Positions 28,609-39,082 of a stretch of DNA of 64,000 nucleotides are shown piece by piece. A program made the position numbers and the translations under genes. A model generated the notes under the pieces. The model did no database searches. It saw only the letters and a program-made list of their open reading frames with translations, and was not told the DNA's origin. Source of the DNA: Paenibacillus paridis (GTDB lineage Bacteria; Bacillota; Bacilli; Paenibacillales; Paenibacillaceae); NCBI RefSeq assembly GCF_006345825.1, contig NZ_VCIX01000065.1, forward strand, positions 1 through 64,000, written 5' to 3'. Within the stretch, counting starts at the first letter, position 1. Every line of letters begins with the position of its first letter.

Positions 28609-29769
28609 ATGCAATTTATTTTATGTTTAGCGCTTATTATTGTATTTACCAAGGCGGCAGGCCATCTATCGGTAAAATTAGGGCAACCGTCCGTGTTAGG
28701 CAAGCTTATCGCCGGTATCCTGCTCGGTCCAGCCTTGCTTGGCTGGATTCAGCCCGATGATTTCATAAGCCATTTTGCTGAAATAGGCGTGTTGCTTCTT
28801 ATGTTTATTGCGGGATTAGAGACAGATCTGGAGCAGCTGCGCCAAAACTGGAAAGCTGCTTTTGCCGTAGCAATTGGAGGCATTATTTTACCTTTTATCG
28901 GAGGGTATGCCCTAGCGGCTGCCTTTGGCATGTCTAACGCGGAAGCTCTTTTTCTTGGTCTTCTGCTCTGTGCCACCTCGGTGAGCATATCCGTTCAGAC
29001 ATTGAAGGAAATGAACCAGTTGGGCTCGAAGGAAGGCACAACGATTCTTGGAGCAGCAGTCGTCGATGACGTAGTCGTTGTGATTATGCTTGCCGTAATG
29101 ATGAGTATGCTTGGAGCAGGGGACTCGGTATCGATTCCAATGCTCATCGGAAAGAAGCTGCTGTTTTTCATCGTTGTCATCGCCGTAAGCCTATGGATCA
29201 TTCCGCCATTTATGAAGCTGATCTCCCGCTTTAAAGTGACGGAAAGCGTGGTAAGCGCTGCATTGATTGCGTGCTTTGCCTTTTCTTATTTTGCCGAGGA
29301 AATGGGCGTTGCAGGTATAATTGGTGCCTTTGCGGCGGGAATTGCCATTTCACAAACGGGCTTCAAGCATCAGGTGGAAACCAAGATTGAACCGATCGCC
29401 TATGCGCTGTTCGTACCCGTGTTTTTTGTGAGCATTGGCTTGAATATTACATTTGAAGGGATAGGCAGCCAGCTTTGGTTTATTCTTGTCCTTTCTATCA
29501 TTGCCGTCCTGACGAAGCTTTTTGGCGCTGGGGTAGGGGCAAGGCTAAGCGGCTTTGATAACCACTCTTCACTCGCTATTGGTGCGGGCATGATCTCGCG
29601 CGGTGAGGTTGCTTTAATTATAGCGGCCTCCGGCCTGGAATCAGGCCTTCTGCTTCCGCAGTATTTCACGTCGGTGGTAATGGTCGTTATTGTGACGACG
29701 CTTGTCACTCCGCCGATGCTCAAAGTTATTTTTCCGAAAGAAAAACAAGAAAATTCCGGATCTCGTTAG
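28609..29769 (+). CDS. Cation:proton antiporter (CPA2 family)
   Basis: About 11-12 hydrophobic helices over 386 residues. Motifs GQPSVLGKLIAGILLGP, LLMFIAGLETDL and TILGAAVVDDVVVVIML are those of CPA2 Na+/H+ or K+/H+ antiporters; the paired acidic residues in AAVVDDVVV are the ion-binding site. No C-terminal TrkA domain is present. Ion specificity cannot be told. The start has GGAAGGAG upstream. Confidence 0.88.
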   Translation: MQFILCLALIIVFTKAAGHLSVKLGQPSVLGKLIAGILLGPALLGWIQPDDFISHFAEIGVLLLMFIAGLETDLEQLRQNWKAAFAVAIGGIILPFIGGYALAAAFGMSNAEALFLGLLLCATSVSISVQTLKEMNQLGSKEGTTILGAAVVDDVVVVIMLAVMMSMLGAGDSVSIPMLIGKKLLFFIVVIAVSLWIIPPFMKLISRFKVTESVVSAALIACFAFSYFAEEMGVAGIIGAFAAGIAISQTGFKHQVETKIEPIAYALFVPVFFVSIGLNITFEGIGSQLWFILVLSIIAVLTKLFGAGVGARLSGFDNHSSLAIGAGMISRGEVALIIAASGLESGLLLPQYFTSVVMVVIVTTLVTPPMLKVIFPKEKQENSGSR

Positions 29770-29947
29770 CTGTATCCGGTTTTCCATACATGAAATGAAG
29801 GGAATCAAGGGCAGGATCCATAAACGGATGCTGTTCTTTTTTGATGTCTGAAAAATCAGTTTGATCATGATCCGCAATTCGCGTTTTGATTTATAGAAAT
29901 GCTACAATGAGAAAAATGAACAACTGCAAGTCATACAGAGAGGGAAG

Positions 29948-31114
29948 ATGAATATGGACAATGCCAGAACAGGAACCGAACGATTCAAAAAGTTTATTTT
30001 GAATAACAAGTTCGTATTGTTCCTGCTTGTGCTGCTGCTTGTCGGCCTGAATATTATGGTGCTGACGAAGATTTCTTATATTTTCACACCGTTTACGGTG
30101 CTGCTCAAAACCTTGCTTCTGCCTGTCATACTAGCGGGAATAGCTTACTATTTGTTAAACCCTGTGGTTGATTTTCTCGAGCGCAAAAGAGTAAAAAGAG
30201 TATATTCCATTATTGTTTTGTTTCTAGTAGGCGCTGGCCTGATTACGATATTGCTCGTTGCCGTCATTCCTTTTCTGAATGAACAAGCGGTGAGCCTAAT
30301 CAATAATTTTCCGAAATACGGGGAACAGCTTCGGCATATCTTTGAGGACTTTATGGGAAGCGCAGGTTTCGTACAAATTCAGGATTGGTTTAATCTTAAT
30401 CCTGCCGAGCTGTCTGGCGATCTAACGGACAAGGTCACAAAGCTGCTCAATGGTACCTTATCGAGCTTAGGGTCGATCGTAGGCGCGCTTAAAGAGGTAA
30501 TACTTGCCATTTTAACACTGCCGTTTATTTTATTCTATTTGTTAAAAGACGGAAAGCATCTTCCGCAAGCCATTGTTCGCTTTCTGCCTGGCAAGCTGCA
30601 GCCCCAGACAAAAACGATTATGGCTGAAATGAATAATCAGATCAGCAGCTACATCAGAGGCCAAATTATTGTGAGCTTCTGTATCGGAGCGCTTCTATAC
30701 ATTGGGTATTTGATCATCGGGCTGGAATATTCGCTAGTGCTCGCTTTGGTAGCTGCGTGTACGAGTGTAATCCCTTATTTGGGGCCAGCGATTGCTATTA
30801 CGCCGGCATTGATCGTTGCAATGGTTACCTCGCCGGTAATGCTGCTTAAGATGATTGTAATTTGGACAATCGTTCAGCTCATTGAGGGGAAATTTATTTC
30901 ACCTCAAATTATGGGGAAAAGCCTGCAAATTCATCCCATCACGATTATATTTGTTATCTTAACCGCGGGTAACTTGTTCGGCATTGTTGGGATTGTACTT
31001 GCGGTCCCTGGGTATGCGGTATTAAAGGTTATTGTCATCCACCTGTTTGATTGGCTTAGAAATCGATCCTCGCTTTACCAGCATGAGGAGAAGGGCAGCA
31101 ATAAGCCTCTATAG
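29948..31114 (+). CDS. AI-2E family transporter
   Basis: Seven to eight membrane segments with family features: [24 protein letters not shown] near the N-terminus, [15 protein letters not shown] mid-protein, and [27 protein letters not shown] near the end. The family includes the AI-2 exporter TqsA and Na+/H+ antiporter-like members; the substrate is not inferable. Length 388. Its end overlaps the convergent 31109-31561 gene by six bases. Confidence 0.88.
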   Translation: MNMDNARTGTERFKKFILNNKFVLFLLVLLLVGLNIMVLTKISYIFTPFTVLLKTLLLPVILAGIAYYLLNPVVDFLERKRVKRVYSIIVLFLVGAGLITILLVAVIPFLNEQAVSLINNFPKYGEQLRHIFEDFMGSAGFVQIQDWFNLNPAELSGDLTDKVTKLLNGTLSSLGSIVGALKEVILAILTLPFILFYLLKDGKHLPQAIVRFLPGKLQPQTKTIMAEMNNQISSYIRGQIIVSFCIGALLYIGYLIIGLEYSLVLALVAACTSVIPYLGPAIAITPALIVAMVTSPVMLLKMIVIWTIVQLIEGKFISPQIMGKSLQIHPITIIFVILTAGNLFGIVGIVLAVPGYAVLKVIVIHLFDWLRNRSSLYQHEEKGSNKPL

Positions 31115-31561
31115 CAAGCGGAATTTCTCCAGCAGCTTGAAGTAGATGAAGACGATGCCGAAGGCAAGTAAATAGGACAGAAAGGTAAAACCGATATTCC
31201 ATCCGTTCCCGTAGGTTACTTTGCCAACCAGCAGTGCACTAAATTCGAGCAGCGTAGTAAACAAAATAAAAAGAAACAAGATTAGCGCCGTTTTGTTCCG
31301 GTGGAGCAGGATGGCCCAGATCATGAAGCTGGCCAAAATCGGATAAAGTCCTGTGTCGAGCGGCAGCGCCGATACAGACTCATCATTGGGGATTAGAGGC
31401 GTGAAATCCCAGAAGCCTAACTGAAAGCCAAAAGAGTTAATGACCAATGAGGCTACAGAGCCTATAGGATAGATGAGCAGCAAGGTTTTTGGACTTTTCC
31501 GAATCAAGAATATGGCTGCAAGCCATGGAATGACAAATCCGCAAATGATATTGATCAGCAT
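31109..31561 (-). CDS. CBO0543-like four/five-TM membrane protein
   Basis: 150 residues, nearly all hydrophobic helices ([89 protein letters not shown]). The FWDFTPLIP and P-rich loop resembles CBO0543 family proteins of spore formers. No function known. Confidence 0.65.
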   Translation of the reverse strand: MLINIICGFVIPWLAAIFLIRKSPKTLLLIYPIGSVASLVINSFGFQLGFWDFTPLIPNDESVSALPLDTGLYPILASFMIWAILLHRNKTALILFLFILFTTLLEFSALLVGKVTYGNGWNIGFTFLSYLLAFGIVFIYFKLLEKFRLL

Positions 31562-31642
31562 CCGATACAGGTCTCCTTTGATTTTCCCTTAGATTGCCCT
31601 TTCCCGGAAGCATCATACGTGTGGAGCAAAAGAACAAAAAGA

Positions 31643-31674
31643 ACAAGGACGGTATCCTCGGATACCGTCCTTGT
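31643..31674 (-). terminator. Terminator of the CNNM/CorC-type gene
   Basis: Perfect 15-base arms ACAAGGACGGTATCC (31643-31657) and its complement (31660-31674) with a two-base centre. On the minus strand it is followed by a T-rich run. Confidence 0.85.
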
Positions 31675-31697
31675 CCACTTTCTATTAAGACAATGGT

Positions 31698-33023
31698 TTA
31701 CGCTTGTCCGGCTTCCGGCTTGAGCAGTTGAATCGGCGATGTGATGGTAAGCTCGACCTTATTGACCCGGTGCTTGCTGACTTCGCGTACCGTAAAAATT
31801 AAGTTCTGGAAGCTGAATTGCTTGCCAGGCTTAGGCTCTTCCATTTCGCTGAACAACCAGCCGCCGACCGTGTCGACTTCTTCGTGCTCAAGCTCTGCTC
31901 CTATCAAATCACCGAGCTCCGTTAGGGATACCTTTCCATCCAATAAATAAGAGGTATCGGAAATTTTATCGATATCCTTGCGCTCATCGGCATCAAACTC
32001 ATCTCGGATATCCCCAACGATTTCTTCTAAAATGTCTTCAATCGTAACAAGTCCGGACGTACCGCCGTACTCATCGACTACGATTGCAAAGTGAACGCGT
32101 TCCTGCTGCATTCTTGTTAATAGGTTTTTCACAGGCAGCACTTCGGAAACCGACATGACGGGTTGAATTAATGTTTGCAAATCGATTTCTTTGTTTATTT
32201 GATATTGTAGAAATAATTGCTTCGTATTAATCATGCCAACAATATGGTCTTTACTGTCCCCGGCAACCGGGAAACGTGTATATTGCTCCTTGCGGATAAT
32301 CTCCATATTTTGTTGAAGCGTATTGTTCTTGTATAGGACGGTCATATCGGTACGAGGAACCATAATCTCTTTGGCTAAAATTTCGTCAAAGGCGAAGATC
32401 CGGTTTACGTAGCCGTACTCCGTATTATTAATTTTTCCGCTTTCCAGGCTGTCGCTCAATATAATTTGAATTTCTTCTTCCGTATGGGCATTCTCATGCT
32501 CTTTGGCCGGCTTTAGACCAAATAAACGGACCAAGGCATTGGCCGAGCCATTCAATACAAAAATAAAGGGATACATGACTTTATAGAAAAGAATAATCGG
32601 CTTTACTACAGTAAAGCTCACAAGCTCCGCCTTCTGAATCGCAATACTCTTAGGAGCAAGCTCACCAATAACGACGTGGATGAAGGTTACACCAATGAAG
32701 GCAATGACAAATGAAAGGATATGGCTGATATTGCTATTGAGATTCCATTGCTCGAATAAAGGAAGCAGAAGCTTCTCGACCGTCGGTTCACCGAGCCAAC
32801 CTAGTCCGAGTGCTGTAATGGTAATGCCGAGCTGACAGGCAGATAGGTAACCATCCAAATTGCTTACGACTCGTTGCACGGCAAGCGCATTTTTCTTGCC
32901 TTCAACGACTAATTGGTCAACCCGGCTGGAACGAAGTCTGATAATAGCAAACTCAGTAGCTACGAAAAAGGCGGTTAACACAATTAACAAAGCAAATAAA
33001 AATAGATTAAATCCTATACCCAT
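31698..33023 (-). CDS. CNNM/CorC-type transporter (hemolysin family protein)
   Basis: The N-terminal DUF21 membrane domain has four helices (FLFALLIVLTAFFVATEFAII onward). It is followed by a CBS pair (KEIMVPRTDMTVLYKN...; PVMSVSEVLPVKNLL...) with VDEYGGTSGLVTIEDILEEIVGDI, and a C-terminal CorC/HlyC domain. Members are implicated in Mg2+ or Co2+ efflux despite the historical 'hemolysin' label. Length 441. Confidence 0.9.
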   Translation of the reverse strand: MGIGFNLFLFALLIVLTAFFVATEFAIIRLRSSRVDQLVVEGKKNALAVQRVVSNLDGYLSACQLGITITALGLGWLGEPTVEKLLLPLFEQWNLNSNISHILSFVIAFIGVTFIHVVIGELAPKSIAIQKAELVSFTVVKPIILFYKVMYPFIFVLNGSANALVRLFGLKPAKEHENAHTEEEIQIILSDSLESGKINNTEYGYVNRIFAFDEILAKEIMVPRTDMTVLYKNNTLQQNMEIIRKEQYTRFPVAGDSKDHIVGMINTKQLFLQYQINKEIDLQTLIQPVMSVSEVLPVKNLLTRMQQERVHFAIVVDEYGGTSGLVTIEDILEEIVGDIRDEFDADERKDIDKISDTSYLLDGKVSLTELGDLIGAELEHEEVDTVGGWLFSEMEEPKPGKQFSFQNLIFTVREVSKHRVNKVELTITSPIQLLKPEAGQA

Positions 33024-33247
33024 AATGAATACTCACAATCCTTCTTATTCAAATTTTGATTTCTATTCTCTTAATAGTACGAACTTTCTGATGATTCATC
33101 AAACCGCTGTTTCGCGGAAAAGAAGCTTCATTTGACCAATTAGGCTGATTTAGAGGTGCTGACAGATCAAAATTAGCCAATAGCTCAGTTTTTCGAGATC
33201 ATCAGTGTGGTTTAATGATGAGTTCATATGAACTCGTATTCGGAAAT

Positions 33248-33273
33248 AAAAAAAGAACAGCACGATGCCGTCC
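33248..33273 (-). terminator. Terminator of the DUF4870 gene
   Basis: On the minus strand GGACGGCA, TCG loop and TGCTGTTC (two G-U pairs) are followed by seven Ts. Confidence 0.75.
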
Positions 33274-33292
33274 CTTTTTATCTCTATATTCC

Positions 33293-33667
33293 TTAAAATT
33301 TATTGGCTTGCTGCTCAGACCAGTCGCCGATAATCGGAAGCTTGGTAAGCTTTCCTTGCAGCGTCAGTAGCATAAGACCAATCCATAACACCAAGGACGC
33401 TAACGATATAAGCCCACCTAGCAGCCATCCAATGATAGGGATCAGGCCAATGATGAAACTGATCACGATAACTGAAACACTGACAACAATGGATTGGACA
33501 GCATGTAATTTGACGAAGCGGCTTTGTTTCTCCAGTACCAAAAAAATAATGCCGGTTATAAAGCCGCCAAGGTAGCATAGCAAGCCCGCCACTTTAGGGT
33601 CTAATCCGGTGGAGGAGCTGTCCGGTTGTAAAATTGGAGGTTGGTTCAAGTGATTCACCCTTTCCAT
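33293..33667 (-). CDS. DUF4870 domain membrane protein
   Basis: 124 residues with three to four membrane helices: KVAGLLCYLGGFITGIIFLVLE, FVKLHAVQSIVVSVSVIVISFII, GWLLGGLISLASLVLWIGLML. The sequence RFVKLHAVQS is the DUF4870/Tic20-like signature. Function unknown. Confidence 0.85.
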   Translation of the reverse strand: MERVNHLNQPPILQPDSSSTGLDPKVAGLLCYLGGFITGIIFLVLEKQSRFVKLHAVQSIVVSVSVIVISFIIGLIPIIGWLLGGLISLASLVLWIGLMLLTLQGKLTKLPIIGDWSEQQANKF

Positions 33668-33770
33668 TTAACATAATCTTGCAATGATTGTATTCGTCAT
33701 AAATAGTTAATAGACCTTTTTATTTTATAAAAAAAGTTCCAGAATTGGCATGAAAACATTGTAAAAGATT

Positions 33771-33797
33771 TGTAACCTGTTTCGACAATTTATCGTC
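33771..33797 (+). promoter_or_regulatory. ECF sigma (SigX/SigM-type) promoter for the LCP gene
   Basis: TGTAAC (33771-33776), exactly 17 bases, CGTC (33794-33797). This matches the -35/-10 of B. subtilis SigX/SigM promoters, which control envelope genes including LCP family members. No convincing SigA promoter is seen in the same gap. Basis: direct pattern plus knowledge of the regulon; activity untested. Confidence 0.55.
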
Positions 33798-33855
33798 TAA
33801 ACTAGAGAAGCATGCTGATAAAAGAATAGATTAGATAGGAGCAATCATTAAAACT

Positions 33856-34917
33856 ATGAATAAGCGCAAATGGATATACCTGTCGTCATCTGTCGTATTA
33901 ATCCTTGTCGTTGCACTCTTTCTCAACCGCAGCGCACTAGCCATGCTCGGATTCGATTGGTTCCTCCAGGGTCATGTGGAGAAGAAGCTTGAACAAACCT
34001 ATAAGCCAATTGATGGACGGGAACCCGTTCCAGTTAGTACAATAGATAAGAAGCAGGATCCGTTCTCCGTGCTGCTGCTTGGGATTGATCAGCGCGGCAA
34101 AGAAATCGGACGCTCGGATACGATGATTTATACCGTTGTTCGACCTAATGACGGAGACATCCTGATGGTTTCGATTCCGCGTGATACGTATGTTGAAATT
34201 GTCGGCAAAAACAAGGAAGATAAGATTACGCATGCTTTCGCGTTCGGCGGAGCGGGGATGGCGATGGATACCGTTGAGAAGTTTTTGAATGCGCCGATTA
34301 ATTACTACGCGTCTATTAACTTCGAAGGATTCCGTAATGCCATCGATACGCTGGGGGGTATCTCGCTTCCGATTGAAGAAGATATCGTGAACAAGGACCC
34401 TGACCACGAGAAGTTTGTCATTAAAGCCGGCCAAGACGTCTATAATGGTCAAGACACGCTGAACTATGTCCGGTACCGTGAAGATGCCGGCGGCGATATT
34501 AACCGTACAGAGCGCCATCAAATATTTTTGAATCTCCTGCTCGATAAAGCAAAGCAAATGAATCAATGGTCCAAGATTCCTGATCTTATTGATATTATGG
34601 GTGAAAATTTCAGCACGGATATGCGGCCGCAGCAGCTTGTAGACTTAGGTCAAAGCATGCTGCAAGCAAAGCAGCGCAACATTTACAGCCACTCGATCAC
34701 AGGTGATGGGCATCGCTTGAAAAGCGGAGGAACCTGGTATTATTTTGCCGATGAAGAGGATGTAGCGAAGGTACAGACGATGATTAAGAGCTGGTTAAAT
34801 GCGGATACGCCTGCAAGCAGCCTTATTTTGCCGGATAAATACACAGCAAACAAGGGCAAAGAGGTAGGCGCCCTATCCAGCAGTTCAAACAGTGACGCTT
34901 CGTCCGATCAGCCGTAA
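33856..34917 (+). CDS. LCP (LytR-CpsA-Psr) family wall polymer ligase
   Basis: Attaches anionic polymers to peptidoglycan. An N-terminal membrane anchor (WIYLSSSVVLILVVALFL) is followed by the extracytoplasmic LCP domain: SVLLLGIDQRGKEIGRSDTMIY, ILMVSIPRDTYVEI, GINFEGF-like YASINFEGFRNAIDTLGGI and YVRYREDAGGDINRTERHQIF, containing the conserved Arg/Asp phosphate-binding residues. A Ser-rich tail follows. Length 353. Preceded by an ECF-type promoter. Confidence 0.92.
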   Translation: MNKRKWIYLSSSVVLILVVALFLNRSALAMLGFDWFLQGHVEKKLEQTYKPIDGREPVPVSTIDKKQDPFSVLLLGIDQRGKEIGRSDTMIYTVVRPNDGDILMVSIPRDTYVEIVGKNKEDKITHAFAFGGAGMAMDTVEKFLNAPINYYASINFEGFRNAIDTLGGISLPIEEDIVNKDPDHEKFVIKAGQDVYNGQDTLNYVRYREDAGGDINRTERHQIFLNLLLDKAKQMNQWSKIPDLIDIMGENFSTDMRPQQLVDLGQSMLQAKQRNIYSHSITGDGHRLKSGGTWYYFADEEDVAKVQTMIKSWLNADTPASSLILPDKYTANKGKEVGALSSSSNSDASSDQP

Positions 34918-34995
34918 GACTGGTTGCTCCGATCCGTCAGCTGCCTTCGAAGCATGGAAAAGGGAATAGCAAACGGAACGGAGTTGTTGGCGAAG

Positions 34996-35424
34996 ATGAA
35001 TATAGCTTTCTTTTTATTGCCGAAGCAAGAGGTCGTGTGCTTGTCACAGGATACAACGCTGCGGCAGACGCTAGAGCGCATGGAGTATCATCGGTATACG
35101 GCCGTGCCGATTATTAATGAAGATGGCGGATATGCAGGCACGGTCACTGAAGGCGATTTGCTGTGGTATGTTAAGGACCACGGCGACCTGACGCTGGAGC
35201 AGACGAACAAAGTACGGCTTCGGGACGTGCCGCTGCGCATGAATAATAAAACGGTGCGAATTGATGCCAACATGGATGATCTGATCTCACTAGCCAAGCT
35301 TCAGAACTTTGTGCCAGTGGTGGACGATATGAACCGTTTTATCGGAATTGTACGCAGAAGCGAAATTATCGATTATTGCCAAAAAATTATTATGGAGCAG
35401 CATAACGTGCTGCAGGATCAATAG
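34996..35424 (+). CDS. Tandem-CBS domain protein
   Basis: Two CBS motifs: TLRQTLERMEYHRYTAVPIINEDG...TEGDLLWYV and NMDDLISLAKLQNFVPVVDDMNRFIGIVRRSEII. Such stand-alone CBS proteins bind adenine nucleotides and sense energy state; in Firmicutes one (DarB/CbpB) binds c-di-AMP, and gdpP lies two genes downstream. I chose ATG 34996 (MNIAFFLLPKQ); GGAACGGAG is 12 bases upstream and the start is uncertain. Length 142. Confidence 0.8.
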   Translation: MNIAFFLLPKQEVVCLSQDTTLRQTLERMEYHRYTAVPIINEDGGYAGTVTEGDLLWYVKDHGDLTLEQTNKVRLRDVPLRMNNKTVRIDANMDDLISLAKLQNFVPVVDDMNRFIGIVRRSEIIDYCQKIIMEQHNVLQDQ

Positions 35425-35494
35425 CTGAAAGCTGGGGAGAAGCTCACCGAAGGGTACTATTCTCAGCCATTAAAGGACATCATAATGAACAAAG

Positions 35495-35526
35495 AAGACG
35501 GAATGCAGTTGCTGTTCCGTCTTTTT
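35495..35526 (+). terminator. Terminator after the CBS gene
   Basis: AAGACGGAA (35495-35503) and TTCCGTCTT (35515-35523) followed by Ts. Confidence 0.85.
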
Positions 35527-35666
35527 TATTTGCGAGCAGCAACGGAATGATTATGGGAGCGTGGAGCGGCATCCTTTGATTGTGAGTGATAATTTAAGCT
35601 TTTATGCTATAATGAGTTGTAAAAGTTTCGTAAGAAACCAGATTATATAAGCAAGAGGTGAACGGT

Positions 35667-36572
35667 TTGAAAACCGGCTTGAAACCAGTGCTGTGGAGCT
35701 TAGCGGCACTCCTTTTATTATTGTCCCTTGTCCTACCTCTCTTTAATCTCATTAGCTTGCTGCTGATGATGGTACCGCTCGTAGTGCTGTATACAACTCT
35801 GCCGCCAAAATCATTTGCACTGCATATGATTCCAGTCTGGGTGCTGGCGTTTGTTATCGGTGGACCGGCAACGCTCATTATCGGGTTGTTTTTTTTGATC
35901 CCGTCCATTGTGATGGGCCACTTGTATATGAAGCAAGCTTCTGCCTCAAGGGTCATACGGACAGTCGGCGTTGTATTTCTTGCACAATTGATGCTGGAAC
36001 TGCTTATATTCGAAATGTTCCTCGATATTTCCTTGCTCAAAGAAATGGGCTCGTTCGTGCGGACGATGTTTGACGATTTGATGACGAAAGGCCTGGTTCC
36101 CGCAGATTGGAATTCAGACTTTACGGAAGTCATTATTCACACCATGATTAATTCCATTCCTGTAGCTTTTATTATGATGGCTTTCGGGTACACGGTGATC
36201 ACGCAATTTCTGGCACGCCGATTGGTAAAGTGGAGCGGCGGACCGGAGACACCAAGATTTGCACGGGCTAGAGACTGGCGTTTGCCGCGCTTGCTTGTGG
36301 TTATTTATCTCATTGCTTATGTGATGGAGATGTTCTCGTCTACAACTAGCGATTCCTTCTTCGCAGTTGCATTGCTTAACCTAATTCCTTTGCTTAGTTA
36401 TGTTTTTGCGTTTCAGGCCATCGGATTTTTCTTCTTCCTTGCGCATCAGCGGGGATGGAACAAAGCGGTGCCGGTGCTTATTGCCATTCCGGTCCTTATC
36501 TTCCCGCCGCTCAGCTTAATCGGCGTGCTGGATACCGCTTTTCCAATCCGAAAGTCGTTTACGAAACCATAG
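35667..36572 (+). CDS. yybS: DUF2232 membrane protein YybS
   Basis: About eight membrane helices over 301 residues; the position directly upstream of gdpP and the DUF2232-like architecture match YybS of Bacillales. Segments include FNLISLLLMMVPLVVLYTTLPPK and FQAIGFFFFLAHQRGW. Function unknown. I chose TTG 35667 because AGAGGTG sits at proper spacing; the GTG at 35658 lies within that site. Confidence 0.8.
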   Translation: MKTGLKPVLWSLAALLLLLSLVLPLFNLISLLLMMVPLVVLYTTLPPKSFALHMIPVWVLAFVIGGPATLIIGLFFLIPSIVMGHLYMKQASASRVIRTVGVVFLAQLMLELLIFEMFLDISLLKEMGSFVRTMFDDLMTKGLVPADWNSDFTEVIIHTMINSIPVAFIMMAFGYTVITQFLARRLVKWSGGPETPRFARARDWRLPRLLVVIYLIAYVMEMFSSTTSDSFFAVALLNLIPLLSYVFAFQAIGFFFFLAHQRGWNKAVPVLIAIPVLIFPPLSLIGVLDTAFPIRKSFTKP

Positions 36573-36590
36573 CACAGGAGCGGATCGGAA

Positions 36591-38552
36591 ATGCCGAAGT
36601 TTTTGGTTACACGTTGGCACGGAATGCATCAGATATGGGCGTTCGTATTAATGGTGCTGATGTCAGTAGCACTCGCCTGGTTTCAGTGGCTGCTTGGCCT
36701 TATTGGCCTGCTGCTGACCGGCGGGGTTTTGTTTTATACCGTAATGGCGGAGCGGGCGTTCCGCAAGGATTTGAAATCTTATTTAGGTACGCTGTCTTAC
36801 CGCGTCAAGAAGGCAGGCAATGATGTAATCAGCGAGCTGCCTTTCGGAATTATTTTATATAATGAAGAACGTACCGTGGAATGGCACAATCCCTATATTG
36901 CGGGTTTAATGGAGAAGGAGAACGTCATTGGCGTTCCGCTTGCGGAGCTATTTCCTTCGCTGCAGCAGGTCAAGGAACGGGAAGGTACGATTGAAGCCAC
37001 CGTTGGTTCCCATGTGTATCAGCTCATCTTTAAGCCCAAGGAACGAATTTTATATGTTCAAAATATTACCGAGCGCTGGCAACTGGCCCGGAAATATGAC
37101 GATGAGAAGCTCGTGCTTGGCGTTGTCATGATCGATAATCTTGAAGAAGTGACGCAAGGACTCGATGACCATCAGCGCAGCTCGATGCTGGCGAAGGTTA
37201 CGACCGAAATTACGGAATGGGCACAAAAGTATCAGCTTTATTTGAAGCGGCTTACGTCAGACCGATTCTTGCTTGTTACAGACCAGAAGACACTGAAGCA
37301 GTTGGAGCAGTCCAGATTCCTTGTGCTCGATGAGGTTCGGGATATTACCGGCGATCATAAAATTCCGGTCACACTCAGCATCGGCTTCGCTGCGGGTGCT
37401 GAACATATCATTGAGCTTGGCCAATGGGCGCATACCAGTCTGGACATCGCGCTTGGTCGTGGCGGTGACCAGGCAGCCGTTAAGGTTGGCAGCCGCCAGT
37501 CCTTTTATGGAGGAAAGTCCAATGCGGTAGAGAAGCGGACGCGCGTGCGTGCGCGTGTCGTTGCCCATGCGCTGCGGGACCTCATTAAAGAGAGCCACAA
37601 CGTTGTCATTATGGGCCACAAGATGCCCGATATGGATGCGATTGGCGCAGCTATCGGCGTGATGAAGGCAGCGCAGCTGTTCGGCAAAGAAGCGTATATT
37701 GTGCTTGAAGGCGTGAACCCGGCCATTCAGAAAATGATGGAGCTGATTAAGGAAGACGAGAAGCTCTCCAAACGTTTCGTATCGCCAGAGCAGGCTTCAG
37801 CGCTCATTACGCCTCAGACGCTTGCCGTAGTTGTGGATACGCATAAGGTTTCCATGGTCAAGGAGCCGAAGCTGCTTACGCAGACGGACCGTATTGTTGT
37901 GGTCGATCATCATCGACGCAGCGAGGAATTTATTGCGAATGCCATATTGGTGTATATGGAGCCATACGCTTCATCGACCTGTGAGCTCGTAACAGAGCTG
38001 CTTCAGTATATTCATGACCGTGTCGTGCTCGATGTACGGGAATCTACGGCTTTGCTAGCCGGTATCACGGTTGATACGAAGAGCTTCTCGCTTCGTACGG
38101 GTGCCCGCACCTTTGAAGCCGCATCGTTCCTCCGCCGCAACGGGGCGGATTCGATGATGATTCAGCGGATGCTGAAAGAAGATCTGGAAGAATATGTACG
38201 CAAAGCTGAAATTATTAAGCATGCTGAGGTATTATATGAACATATAGCGATTGCGGTAACCGAGAGCGGCCGCAAATATTCGCAGCTGCTCATCGCGCAA
38301 TCGGCGGATACGCTGCTCAATATGACAGACATCCTGGCTTCCTTTGTTATCGGGGAACGGCAGGATGGGCTCATTGGCATCAGTGCCCGCTCGCTCGGCC
38401 ATATGAATGTTCAGGTCGTCATGGAGCGAATGGGCGGCGGAGGCCACTTGACCAATGCTGCAGCGCAGCTTGAAGGGTCCGTTGTGGATGTAGCTAGACG
38501 TCTGAAGCAGGTTTTGGACGAAATCGAAAAGGAAGAGGGGTTATTTGAATGA
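36591..38552 (+). CDS. gdpP: Cyclic-di-AMP phosphodiesterase GdpP
   Basis: Two N-terminal membrane helices (residues ~10-50) are followed by a PAS-like region (~75-165), a degenerate GGDEF domain (~170-300), and the DHH/DHHA1 phosphodiesterase ([42 protein letters not shown]). It degrades c-di-AMP and so tunes wall and K+ homeostasis. Length 653. Its last codon overlaps rplI by four bases, as commonly seen in Bacillales. Confidence 0.96.
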   Translation: MPKFLVTRWHGMHQIWAFVLMVLMSVALAWFQWLLGLIGLLLTGGVLFYTVMAERAFRKDLKSYLGTLSYRVKKAGNDVISELPFGIILYNEERTVEWHNPYIAGLMEKENVIGVPLAELFPSLQQVKEREGTIEATVGSHVYQLIFKPKERILYVQNITERWQLARKYDDEKLVLGVVMIDNLEEVTQGLDDHQRSSMLAKVTTEITEWAQKYQLYLKRLTSDRFLLVTDQKTLKQLEQSRFLVLDEVRDITGDHKIPVTLSIGFAAGAEHIIELGQWAHTSLDIALGRGGDQAAVKVGSRQSFYGGKSNAVEKRTRVRARVVAHALRDLIKESHNVVIMGHKMPDMDAIGAAIGVMKAAQLFGKEAYIVLEGVNPAIQKMMELIKEDEKLSKRFVSPEQASALITPQTLAVVVDTHKVSMVKEPKLLTQTDRIVVVDHHRRSEEFIANAILVYMEPYASSTCELVTELLQYIHDRVVLDVRESTALLAGITVDTKSFSLRTGARTFEAASFLRRNGADSMMIQRMLKEDLEEYVRKAEIIKHAEVLYEHIAIAVTESGRKYSQLLIAQSADTLLNMTDILASFVIGERQDGLIGISARSLGHMNVQVVMERMGGGGHLTNAAAQLEGSVVDVARRLKQVLDEIEKEEGLFE

Positions 38553-38992
38553 AAGTAATCTTTTTGCAGGATGTTAAGGGACAAGGGAAAAAGGGGCAAG
38601 TGAAGGATCTTTCCGAGGGGTACGTACGCAACTTCCTATTGCCGCAAGGACTGGCGAAGCTGGCGTCGGACGGCAACCTGAAGACGCTTGAGGTTCAGAA
38701 TGCTTCGGAGCAGAAGCGTAAGGATAAAGAAAAAGAAGACGCTCAGGCGCTAGGTAAGAAGCTGGAAGAGATGACCGTTGTCATCAAAACCAAAGCGGGC
38801 GAGGGCGGCAGATTATTCGGCGCGATTACGAGCAAGCAAATCGGCGAGGCGCTGGCAGCACTCGGCATTAAGGTCGACAAACGCAAAATCGAGATGGAAG
38901 ATCCGATTCGTTCGCTAGGCGTAACACAAGTGGTGGTTAAGATTCATCCGGAAGTAAAGGCAAAGCTAAGCGTTCAAGCGTCAGAGGAATAG
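38549..38992 (+). CDS. rplI: 50S ribosomal protein L9
   Basis: 147 residues: [32 protein letters not shown], a connecting long helix (lysine/glutamate-rich), and C-terminal [13 protein letters not shown]. All are standard for L9. Start overlaps the gdpP stop. Confidence 0.97.
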   Translation: MKVIFLQDVKGQGKKGQVKDLSEGYVRNFLLPQGLAKLASDGNLKTLEVQNASEQKRKDKEKEDAQALGKKLEEMTVVIKTKAGEGGRLFGAITSKQIGEALAALGIKVDKRKIEMEDPIRSLGVTQVVVKIHPEVKAKLSVQASEE

Positions 38993-39002
38993 AAGCGGGA
39001 CT

Positions 39003-39078
39003 AATGCTTACAAGCGGGTTTTCTACACAACTACGCTTATACTTAAGCTGTATTTTTTGTAGAAAACCTTTAGGAGGG
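39003..39078 (+). repeat. Hairpin repeat related to the mnmG repeats (upstream of dnaB)
   Basis: Starts AATGCTTAC as at mnmG. GGTTTTCTACA (39017-39027) pairs with TGTAGAAAACC (39058-39068), then TTTAGGAGGG, the dnaB ribosome binding site, follows immediately. The stem shares GGTTTTC/GAAAACC with the mnmG copies, but the loop is 30 bases. Confidence 0.7.
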
Positions 39079-39082
39079 ACCA

